A DNA stretch of 64,000 nt from Toxorhynchites rutilus septentrionalis. Lineage: Eukaryota > Arthropoda > Insecta > Diptera > Culicidae. This document shows positions 55,031-64,000 of this stretch, in pieces. The notes beneath the pieces were generated by a model. It searched no databases. It saw only the letters and a list, made by a program, of their open reading frames with translations, and was not told where the DNA came from. The DNA lies in contig NC_073745.1 of the NCBI RefSeq assembly GCF_029784135.1, positions 239,354,191-239,418,190 on the forward strand. Direction: 5' to 3'. The position numbers and the translations under genes were made by a program. Every line of letters begins with the position of its first letter. Positions within the stretch are counted from its first letter, which is position 1.

Positions 55031-55336
55031 CCGGTTTGCGCACGAAGCCTGCGCATTTCGAGCAGCCAATTGCGTTGCGCTCAGAATAGCCTGAATGGTA
55101 TGCAACAAGTGGATCGATAATTGGTTCCATTGCAGGGATGTCAGGTACGACAAAATGTCTTCAAATGTATTCATTTCGGATCATATCGGAGGAAACTAAA
55201 AATTATAACATTCTTTTGAACAATGTTTGATAGCTTTTTCAATATTTATTCTAATGGGCATTGTTATATAACGCATATCATTAAACTCACCTTGAGGTTT
55301 TTAAGTCTATTTGAACAAATGTGAACAAAGAATATA

Positions 55337-57094
55337 CAGTGACTCAAACCCGTAATCGTACTCCGCCATGTAGATCTCTTTTCCCTTCTTTTGAAAGTCG
55401 AAAAAAAGATTCCGGACATTCTATTTAGATAAAGTTATAGTGTCATATGAGAGTTAAAAGGTTTGCTATCTGTTTTCTGAATAATGATTTTTATTTCTCT
55501 AAAAATGACGAATGTATGTGCTAATGTATGAAAATTGACTCATACTCATAATCGTACGCTGGTTGAAATTTCTAACTGATTTCGAAGGCATTGGTCAATT
55601 TACGAATTCCATCATTAGTATGGTATCCATTATTCATTGAAACTATCTTTACATGTCTTTAGCCTGATCTACGATTTTTTTGTGTATTCGGAAGGTATAT
55701 TTATCTTTTTTTTTCATCAAGTGGTTTTTAAAATTGTTATTTTTTGGAATTTAATGGTTTCTAAATTTCCTACACAGGTAACTTCCTTAGTTTTTTTTTT
55801 ACTGGGATTGATGGGGGAAGATTGTGGAGCAATATCAATAACTGTTGAGTAATTGTAATGTAACCATATGCGAACTTTATATGTCTTGAGCTCTGGGATA
55901 TTGTCTTAGCAAAACTTGAATATTTATTGAATATAATGCATAAGATCATTACCGGACTATCCTCATTTGATTTCAGTCCCTTTTGTAACTGGATTGAACG
56001 GATCCATATATTAACTATTCGTCGATATATTCGTCGTTAGATTCATACGTTCAAGAGCAAAGTATAAATGTTTGACTTTCGTATAGTCAAATCATCGCTA
56101 ATGGTCCGCTGATGGTCATACATATACACACTTGTGAAAGAATTTCACCTGTGGAAGAATTGTGAACAGTAAACTATAAACTAATCGGTGGACCAGGTGG
56201 AGCAGGACTTGGCAAGAATCGGTGCAGCCGGGAGTTGGAAAACTGCAGCCATGGATCGGGACTATTGGCGAAAAATTGTGAAGAAGATCTAATCTCTCAA
56301 TGGGATGTAGTATCATTATAAATAAAAAAATATTCCAGAACCTTTATCATCTGGTAATTGTCTAGAAGGTCGTTATACATTCTTCTCTTTGATAAAAGAC
56401 CCGAAAAATACGCAACAACTGCATGAAATGTAAAAAAATATGTTTGTTTCAAGCATGCAGTTATGCTATGTTCTGATTCTTACTCCAATGAAACCACAAT
56501 CGATTAATACGTTTAATACAACAAAATGTGATGGAATCGAGAATTCAAGTTTTACCACGGAGCTCAAGACATATAAAGTTCGTACATGGTTACATTACAA
56601 TTACTCAAAAGTTATTGATATTCTTTCACAATCTTCGGATATCAATCCCAGTAAAAAACTGAAGAAGTTTTCTGTGTAAGAAATTTAGAAACCATTAAAT
56701 TTCTAAAAAATTACGATTTTAAAAACCACTTCATGAAAAAATTGATAAATATTCCTTTCGAATACACCAAAAGGCTAAAGATAGTTGCATTTAATAAGGA
56801 ATACCATACTAATCATGAAATTCGGAAATTGGCCAACGCTTTCGAAATCGAGTTGAGATTTCAACCAGCGTACGATAATGGGTTTTTTTCATACAATTTT
56901 CATACATTAGCACATACATTCGCCATTTTTAGAGAATTAAATCCATTATTCTGAAAACAGATAGCAAACCTTTCAACTCTCGTATGACACTATTACTTTA
57001 TCTAAACAGAATGTTCCGAAAGCTTGTTTTCGATTTTCAAACGAAGGGAAAAGTGATCAGCATGGTGGAGTACGATAACGGGTTTGAGACACTG
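55337..57094. mobile_element. foldback DNA transposon with ~550-bp inverted arms, TA flanks
   Basis: The termini CAGTGACTCAAACCCGTAAT and, inverted, CAGTGTCTCAAACCCGTTAT are flanked by TA at 55335-55336 and 57095-57096. The arms (about 55337-55905 and 56560-57094) stay complementary throughout, e.g. ATCGTACGCTGGTTGAAAT and GTTACATTACAATTACTC. The CAGTG terminus plus TA suggests the Tc1/pogo group. Short frames in the arms (e.g. 56733-56954, basic, KKLINIPFEYTKRLK) may be a decayed transposase but carry no diagnostic motif. Confidence 0.8.
56188..56337 (+). pseudogene. 3' tail of a second non-LTR retrotransposon, in the foldback loop
   Basis: A 34-codon frame to the TAA at 56290-56292 reads VDQVEQDLARIGAAGSWKTA then AMDRDYWRKIVKKI. 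This resembles the extreme C-terminus of LINE ORF2 proteins (W..D...DL...G..W...A.DR..W). A short UTR ends in ATAAATAAAAAAAT. It is 5'-truncated and lies between the arms of the foldback element. Confidence 0.55.
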
Positions 57095-57266
57095 TATTCC
57101 GCAATTGCGAACTAAAGGGCCTGGCTGGGTAAGGAAGTAAAAAGTGCCCTCAAACCAAATCACCCGCTCTATGGAAAATATTGTATAAGGCACTAAATAA
57201 GAAATTTTGACTATTTTTTTGAACCCCTATGAGGTTTACCAGAGGATCTACGAGGATCGTACGAGC

Positions 57267-59571
57267 AGCGTTGCCAATGTTCCAGTTTAAACTTCCAGTT
57301 TTTTTTATCGATCCAGTCAAACAGTTAAACCCTAAAATCTTCCAGTTTTTTCAAATATTGTCCAGTTTTATCCAGTTTTTTATATGTGTGCTTCAGTTTT
57401 ACCAATATTTTATGTGAAATAAATTCAAAATTCATAAATATTATCCTCCTCTTATCTTTCCTTTTCGTTCGACCCAATTTACCTTGGATAGATCTTTTTT
57501 TTTCTTACAAAATCTAATTGTTATTTTTCTCCTACTTTTACACTTCCGAATTCAATGCGGTTAGTGCTCAGTGCGTGTGCTGACTACCCAAGCAGCAACT
57601 TGCAACTTTGTCTTTGAGTTTATATAAATATTATATTTTCGAGGTTCACCGAAACATTCTGAAGTTCAGACCAACTGATCTACCTTTCGCTCAACAACGA
57701 CTGGTGCAATGTTCATAACTATGCTGGCTATGAGTTCATATAAACATCAGATGTTATACTGCTGTTCTACGCATAGTTGTCCCATGTTCCAAAATCAGCA
57801 ACTGAGAAAAACGCAATCAAAGTTTTCTCGCATATTTGTCTACCAAAAGCTTTAGGCATTTCAATTTAGCAATACACTGGGTTTTTTATAAGCACTATAC
57901 TATTGTTTGAAACGTCGTTTTATGAAGAAATGAGTGATCTGCAACACCTTCGCAGAATATAAATCTCATTGTTATTAGGCATTCGCTAACAAGGTGTACA
58001 CGTGTTCTGGTAAACTATTTCTTATTTGTTTGAGTATTAGTTCGTGCTTCCAAACCAGAAATGTGTGTATTAGTCCTGCTGATAGTGTGACATGAAATTC
58101 TTGTACTTAAACCGATTTATTCGATATGGATCTACAAAAAATACATGGTGGGACAGTTATGAATAGAATATCAACATGGACAATTGAGCATGATGTTGTT
58201 TTTTTAAAAGTTGGTAACAAACTATATGTTTTTTGTGTTTACCGTAAGATTATGCATAAAAACAACGTTTTATGAAGAAAAGTGAGAATCGTCAAAAAGT
58301 AACATGGGACAACTATGCGTGGAACGGCAGTATAGGTCCTCCAAATCATTCTAACGTTCAGAAGATCATAGGGTCAATAAAATCCATTGGTTTTAATTGA
58401 TATGAATATGGAAGCCAAGTAATATTGCTTTCGTTTTCATCAATCGACCATTCGACGAAATGAAAATCCTAAAATTTCATTTGTTACAACATGCGTCAAA
58501 GATTATCTTTAGATAACCTGAAAAGGAAAACCTGTACAATTAATTTGACTGGCTTTATATTCTATTGTTCATCGTATCTTTTTCAACCTAAATTCAAACG
58601 CGACGGTGGAATGTTAACTGTGGGAAACTCGAGAAGGTATCCGAGAGAACTACTTTAACACTCCTGTACTCGCGCGAAACAGACTGTGCGCGTCTCTGTA
58701 ATATTGCTATTGTGAATTTTTAGTCGTTATTGGTACTTAATCAAAGAAAAAGATATAATTGAATGAAAAAAAACTCCAGAAAATATGTTTTCTTTAACTT
58801 CATTCAGTTTTAATAGTCATTTAATTCAGGCACCTCATTCATTCTCTGTCTGTCAGATCTATGCGCGAGTATAGGAAAGTTAAAATCAGTCATCCCGGCG
58901 ATATATTATGTTATTCATAGCGTATACACTTTATAAAACTCCATTCGCAACAGCGGAGAGTTATCTTTGGGAAACCTGAAAAGATAACCAGAAGAACTCT
59001 AAAACCAATCGGTCCGGGGATATATTCTGTTTTATTTTTATTTATTTAGTTTTATTTATTTCACATTCTTCGTGAGTGTGAAATAGATAGTAACGAAGAT
59101 AATCCAAAGAAACACTACAGAAGTGTCCAAATTAGTTAGAATAGTTAGAAGGAAAAGAACAGAGGATTAAAGTTAGGTTTGATGCTGATCTAGAATGATC
59201 TAGAATCAGAAATCGCACCAAGCACCTCAATTAATCTTAATGTCGAGCAAAAAATACGAGATTTTGCAAATTTTATCCAAATAAAACCGTGTTTTCTAAA
59301 GGTTCAAGAAGAAAAGATGCTCAAATATTGTTTTACAGTAATGTTCGAGTGGCGGAAAACGTTATTTTGATCTGCTCGAATGGTTTATTCCGCTATTTTA
59401 TGAACTACTTATGTATACTACACGAAGATTCGAAGTAAATTTTATTTCTCAAGCACTGGAGTAGGTTAAAAAATGATTTTAGATAAATCAAAGCCGAACT
59501 TCCTAAAATAAAACGATTTTTCAGGATCCAGTTTTCTTCCAGTTTTTTGAAAAATTCTATTGGCAACCCTG
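57267..59571. mobile_element. element with short inverted ends (CAGSGTTGCCAATRTT)
   Basis: CAGCGTTGCCAATGTTCCAG at the left is answered by the inverted right end CAGGGTTGCCAATAGAATTT. CTTCCAG and TTTTTCCAGTT motifs lie inside both ends. A similar single end occurs at 40862-40912. Its interior holds the MITE at 57755 and the repeat at 58500-58660 shared with 26190-26370. No coding capacity was recognised. Confidence 0.5.
57755..58334. mobile_element. 580-bp MITE
   Basis: TATACTGCTGTTCTACGCAT then AGTTGTCCCATGTT on the left is matched inverted on the right by TATACTGCCGTTCCACGCAT, AGTTGTCCCATGTT. TA-rich flanks fit a Tc1/mariner-type target. Non-coding. Confidence 0.75.
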
Positions 59572-59632
59572 GGTACGAGATAGCTTTGAGATAAAATCTT
59601 ACTATGGTATATCGATAAATATTAGGTTGGGG

Positions 59633-60406
59633 AAAAAGTTATCCATTATTTTCTCGTTGGCTGGCTTCAGTGATCAATATCTCGCGTAATATGGATCATA
59701 TAATTTCAAATTTAGGCTCGTCGAAAACACTGAAAAAAATCTTTTGCTGTTTTTTGTTTGTTCCATTCAGTTGTGAGTAACAAGGTGTAAACAATGCTGG
59801 TCAACAAAGAGAAAATTCGGTACATTTTGCACTTTTTATTTTATAAATGCGAAAATACAAGCCAGGCCACCGAAATTGTGATTGATGTTTATGGTACTGA
59901 TACTGCAAGAGGAAAAAACGTATAATTTATTTAAAAAAAAAAATCAGTGCAATACACTAAATTATGGTCTCTACTGTCAAAAAATAGACCGTTTGAAGCT
60001 AGCGATTGACCAGAAACGTTCAGAATTGGCCAACAGAAGTGGTGTTGTATTCCATCAGAACAACGCAAGGCCACACAATTCCGAGAGCTTGATTGGGATG
60101 TTTTAATGTATCCACCATATAGTTCTGACCAGGCACCAAACGATTATCACCTTTTTCTCCCATTGCAAAATTTCCAGAGTGATAAGAAATTGGGATCAAC
60201 AGAAGATTTAAAAATCTATTGCTATGGTTTTTCGCTAATAAGGACCAAGACCTCTATGATAGAGACATTACGAAGCTACCTTTAGAATGTCAACACATTG
60301 TCCAACAAAATTGTGCATATTTGAACCAAATCGGACAATCCGAAGCATTTTTGAAATAGTTTTGAATTTCACCCAAAAATAATGGATTACTTTTTCCCCA
60401 ATCTAA
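59633..60406 (+). mobile_element. mariner relic, 774 bp, internally deleted
   Basis: Termini TTAGGTTGGGGAAAAAGTTA and, inverted, TTAGATTGGGGAAAAAGTAA are well kept. The coding part starts MLVNKEKIRYILHFLFYKCE (59794), loses its frame within 50 codons, retains VVFHQNNARPHN (59880-60106 frame, second aspartate changed to N) and SDQAPNDYHLFLPLQNF, and ends in QIGQSEAFLK. It serves here as the reference for the interrupted relatives at 35867 and 47553. Confidence 0.85.
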
Positions 60407-60409
60407 TAC

Positions 60410-61600
60410 TTATCAAAAAAAATTTCCATCAAAAATTGAAGTACTAAAAAAAATCTTGAAATATTCAAAACATTATTTTGGGAAATTAGAGATTCAGTGC
60501 TATTTTAATTCGTATTCAAATGTGTTTTAAAGCCTTTTCTAGATATGCGATTTTTTTTAAAGAATTGTTACAGTGTTGCGCGATAAAAAAAAACTATATT
60601 ACTAAATTTTTATTTTTTTTTAAATTTTAAGACTCATTACAGGTTAAATTTATATTTAAATATGTATGATTGCTTTTTGCGTAAGTGTTTTTTTATATTG
60701 ATGATCGTTTTTCAGAATATTTCGAGGTACGAAAAAATATTAATAAAGTTTTGATAATTTTTTTATTTCTATTTTTGAAATTTTCTAATATTTTTTTTTG
60801 ATTTTCCCAAAATCGATTATCGTGGATGTGTATTCATAAAAAGAGTCCCAACCTTATCACCAGCGCTATGGAGAGTATTGTCGCAAATTAGAAAATTAGA
60901 TAATTTTTCCTTATATAGTTCACTCTAAGAGCTATGGCTAAAAACGTAGTTTTTTTTGCTTTTACCACATTCTTAATAACTTGGAAAAAAATGCTCATAG
61001 TGCATCTTACTATGACGAAATTACCATCGAAAATTCATTTATTTTGGCATTTCGATTTTTTTATACGAAACTAGCTGACCCGACGAACTTCGTCCTGCCC
61101 AAAATAGATTTATAAAAATAGAATAGATTAGTACTCCAATTTTTGATGAAAATTTTTTTTTTGATAATATTTCTCGATACAACATAGTATGATACATTTC
61201 AGTATTTTTTTTTCAAATTTTTATCTCGAAACTATCGAGAATGGCGTGCAAAAAATTGAAAAGTACGTTTTATACCATAGATCCTATGCAGAGATGCCAG
61301 GTTTGAAGGCATGTCCTCATTTTGAAGATATTTGACTTATTGTGAAGACATTTGATTTTGTGAAGACATTTTGAAGACATTATGAAATATGTGAAGACAT
61401 TCAGTATGATAGTGTATGTGAATTTATATTATTTCCATAAAATTCTATCTATTGGCCGAAGAGATCGTCAAAATAAGTAGGGCTTTTGTCGCAGTGTCAT
61501 TAGCTCGCCTTTTTTTTATCAGTGCCACTTGTTTACATTTGTTCTTAGTAATCAACGGAGACTTTTGTCTCGTTTTTTTTAGCTTTCAACTAGCAATGGG
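60410..61600. other. AT-rich region, old repeats, no gene
   Basis: It contains CTAGCTGACCCGACGAACTT (61072), related to 24959, and a degenerate GTGAAGACATTT repeat at 61310-61400. Nothing else was recognised. Confidence 0.4.
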
Positions 61601-62026
61601 GGTCTTCCTGGCCACTTGGTTACGCGTTCGCTTACTAAGCGATCGATCGTGAGTTCAAACTCAGGACCCTCAATTGACCATCTTTGTGTTGTTATAGAAT
61701 AACTATGTCCACGCAACCATCATCAGCGATGGAGATCGATCCTCGGTCGAAATAAGATCGGTTCATCCATACAACTGCTCTGCTCTGCAAGAAACATCGG
61801 GCTGCTGTTCTATAAATAACCCAACAATGATCAATATCAACTGTCTCCCCTGTCCGGTCTGCCGAACAATGGAAGAACAGATAGAATACCCTTACGCCTA
61901 AATGGCTACTACTGTGTAATTTACTATAATGTAATGGAACAGAAAACCTAACGCCTAAATGGTTACTACTACTCTGTTACAGTTAAAATGCTAATGAGCC
62001 TAATAAATAAATAAATGGGATAAAAA
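61601..62026 (+). mobile_element. tRNA-derived SINE, copy 3
   Basis: Same head (GGCCACTTGGTTACGCGTTC and the GATCGATCGTGAGTTCAAAC B-box region) and body as copies 1 and 2. It ends GAGCCTAATAAATAAATAAA then TGGGATAAAAA, where HEE copy E16 begins. The downstream target duplication is outside the window. Confidence 0.85.
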
Positions 62027-62204
62027 GACAGGTGGGTAATGTCGGGGACATAACCGGAGTGACGTAGGACTATACAAAAGGGGACAGCTTTTGTTAAATA
62101 TATATTTTAAATATATTGTTTTATTTTCTTCTCCTACGTGAATACCTACCTATCTACCTGAAAAATGGATTAGTTTACTGTTTACTCTTTATGAACATGT
62201 TGAT

Positions 62205-62705
62205 GATTCTGAAAAGAACCTTTGGTGTTGTGTTTTTGTTATCACTCGATATTCCCATCTTGTTCGGTTAAACCTTCCTGTTTAGCTATTGCGTTTGCCA
62301 CTCGCCACAGCTTTCACAGTTGGAAAATTTCTTCCCATCCAGCTTGTGACATGTTGTTCAGTAAATTACATTTAATGCGACGTGCCGGAGAAACACTTTG
62401 CCACTCACTGAAACTAATTGTTGCCTTGATGAGCGCCGAACCGAAGCTGCTCTGTTCTTGATGCGGGTTTTCTGATTGTCGTGAGCTTTGCAAGGCTTTG
62501 CAAGCCAACTCGAGCACTCCGACGGCCGAAACTCTATAATCGCTGTTAGGTATACTGGTGCTCCGGCACCAATCCGTTCGGCCTAGTTACCCTTGCGGAG
62601 CAATCAGTGAATGCGACCAACAGGGAACTGGAGACCTGCACGGCTCGAGTGAGACTTTGCTTTTCCCTTAACTTGTCCTCCTTTGTTACGTTCACGATGC
62701 CGATG
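62205..62705 (-). pseudogene. histone H2A pseudogene, unit b of E16
   Basis: Inverse of 32041-32531. The stem-loop (GGTTCTTTTCAGAATC on the minus strand) lies at 62205-62220. The same TAG replaces the tyrosine codon after RKGN. The [12 protein letters not shown] region carries a deletion near 62605, and a small duplication (CAAGGCTTTGCAAG) lies at 62491-62505. Confidence 0.82.
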
Positions 62706-63524
62706 CCTACAACCACACGGGTTTACGGTTTGAAAGAAAATAAGATATTTTTTTGGGGTCCGCGTGTTTTATACTCTAGCGGTACACACTCACAGGATAG
62801 AGACAAATCGGCAGACTCAGCCAGAGGGGCGAGTCCAACGAGACGAACGAATGAGCGTTAAAAGGGAGCGATGGCAAAAAAATACATTCATTACGATTTG
62901 TTCGCTCGTTGGATTCGCATGCAGGCTAAAAAGGGTCCTTTTCAGGATCACAAAATTATCTTCAATCTAAAGAGTTTATTGTTTTGTTATCACTCGATAT
63001 CCCCATCTTGTTCGGCTAAACCTTTCTGTTTAGCGATTGCATTTGCCACTCGCCACAGCTTTCACAGTTGGAAAATTTCTTCCCATCCAGCTTGTGACAT
63101 ATTTTACAGTAAATTACATTCAATGACACGTCGCATTACCACCACTCAGTATCGGATTGGAGGTAATTTTAACCTGTAATTGAACATTTGCGATGACAGT
63201 GGTACAGTGTCGACTTTCAATGTGGGGTCATAGTTTGGACCTCGAACTCTATGTTTACAAAAATGTCCAACTAAATATGTCGCATTACAGGTCCGTCCAA
63301 TTAGCTAAATGTCGATATAAGTGTAAATTACTGTACTTTCAATCTAGAAGCAGTTTAAGAATTGGTGAAAATCAATAAGCTCAGAACAACTGCCAAATTC
63401 ACATACTCATCATATCCTGGCAAACAAATTATGAAAAAATCAATTTGTGTTTTATCATTATTTTGGATATTGTTTTAGAAAGCATTGAACTGTGTTTCCT
63501 AAACTCTTTTTTGGAAGGTTTAAT

Positions 63525-63973
63525 GGCCCTGAAAAGCGCTTGTTTTATGGAATGGTTCCAATTTAGAAAACTTAGTACTCGTGGTTTTGAAAAAAACCAT
63601 TTCGAACGCCCTCGATGCCGCCTTGTTCTGGATTTGCTACCAAAGCAGATTGTAAAAAGAACAAACTTTTTTCTTCTGCTACCTGATGCCGTTTTGCGAT
63701 TGCGTTTGCCACTCGCTGCAACTGCTTGTTGTTGTCTTGATGTCCACCGAACCGAATGTGTTCTGTTCCGAATGCTGGTTTTCTTATCGTCGCGAGCAGC
63801 TTTGCCAGCTAACTCGATCACTTCAGCGGCCGAAACTATATAACGCCGGCTAGGTGGACTGGTACACTGGTACTAACGCGCTCGGCCTAGCTACCCTTGC
63901 GGGGAACTCCAGATCAACACGGTTCGAGCGGGATTTTGCCTTCACTTTTCCTCCTTTACCATGTCCAGACATG
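63525..63973 (-). pseudogene. histone H2A pseudogene, unit a of E16
   Basis: Inverse of 30756-31216, with ATG at 63973-63971 (M-S-G-H-G-K-G). A frame of 130 codons (63821-63429) opens MIELAGKAARDDKKTSIRNR, which is the H2A alpha-3/C-terminal region with few changes, then continues as non-histone sequence. The one-base shift after the N-terminus, the missing first-helix segment and the TAG at the tyrosine codon are shared with E10. The histone-type stem-loop GGCCCTGAAAAGCGCT is at 63525-63540 on the plus strand. Confidence 0.85.
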
Positions 63974-64000
63974 GCTGCTTGGGTTGGTTTGTTGATGTGT

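Larger units (their letters stand above)
52700..55334. other. low-repeat region, possible Syb upstream sequence
   Basis: Beyond a repeat end at 53100-53135 (GGGGCGGTCTTACCCTG) the sequence becomes CpG-richer and free of recognisable transposons from about 53290 to 55330. Short ORFs have no known domains. The candidate non-coding exons at 54075 and 54826 lie here. Confidence 0.4.
62027..64000 (-). mobile_element. HEE copy E16 carrying H2A pseudogenes, truncated by the window end
   Basis: It starts GACAGGTGGGTAATG, then the hairpin GGTAATGTC-GGG-GACATAACC, after five A of the SINE tail. It runs as the inverse of E10, nearly base for base: the 3' module, H2A unit b, the divergent stem-loop (~62930-62950), the middle segment and H2A unit a. 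The window ends just beyond the unit a start codon. Confidence 0.85.

Noticed and set aside
63445..63843. 132-codon plus-strand frame as a gene
   Set aside because: It is the antisense of the H2A pseudogene frame on the minus strand and has no independent support.

Overview
This looks like a mosquito (culicine, Aedes-like) chromosome fragment. The evidence is an insect synaptobrevin gene split by very long introns, tRNA-derived SINEs, several mariner relics, and a repeat load that fills most of the window. There are no bacterial-style operons, CRISPR arrays or phage genes. Nearly all ORFs longer than 60 codons are chance ORFs or decayed transposon coding.

The only host gene I can support is a synaptobrevin/VAMP gene on the minus strand. 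Its start-codon exon is at 33016-33063. The exon carrying the SNARE helix and membrane anchor is at 15439-15752. A 17.3 kb intron packed with transposons separates them. The last few codons lie in an exon I could not place. Two possible 5' UTR exons (54075-54097 and around 54826-55030) and a TATA box (33344-33351) are tentative. The stretches 3790-5480, 33064-34747 and 52700-55334 are the least repetitive parts of the window.

The dominant component is a family of non-autonomous mobile elements that I call hairpin-ended elements (HEE). At least 16 copies or fragments are present. One end begins with the near-palindrome GACGTAGGACTACGTC. The other end is a second hairpin (stem GGTTATA/TATAACC) followed by CCCAC. 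Insertions sit in runs of T (or A). Two insertions can be compared with an uninterrupted relative of the target, and both fit a 4-bp duplication. The interiors are modular: tandem arrays of ~200 bp or ~95-110 bp, a TATA plus Initiator promoter, or decayed histone H2A genes with histone 3' stem-loops. The H2A-bearing copies are at 30239-32705 and, inverted and cut by the window edge, 62027-64000.

Other elements are four to six mariner relics with deletions, stops or a lost catalytic residue; tRNA-derived SINEs; two decayed RNase H-type non-LTR retrotransposons; a SINE-LINE chimera flanked by one 12-bp target duplication (50235-52698); a long foldback transposon (55337-57094); and several inverted-repeat elements, including one flanked by TTAA (27051-28102). 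Nesting up to three levels deep (34748-38294) gives a relative order of insertion. HEE insertion is repeatedly the youngest event, except in copy E7, which mariner later invaded.
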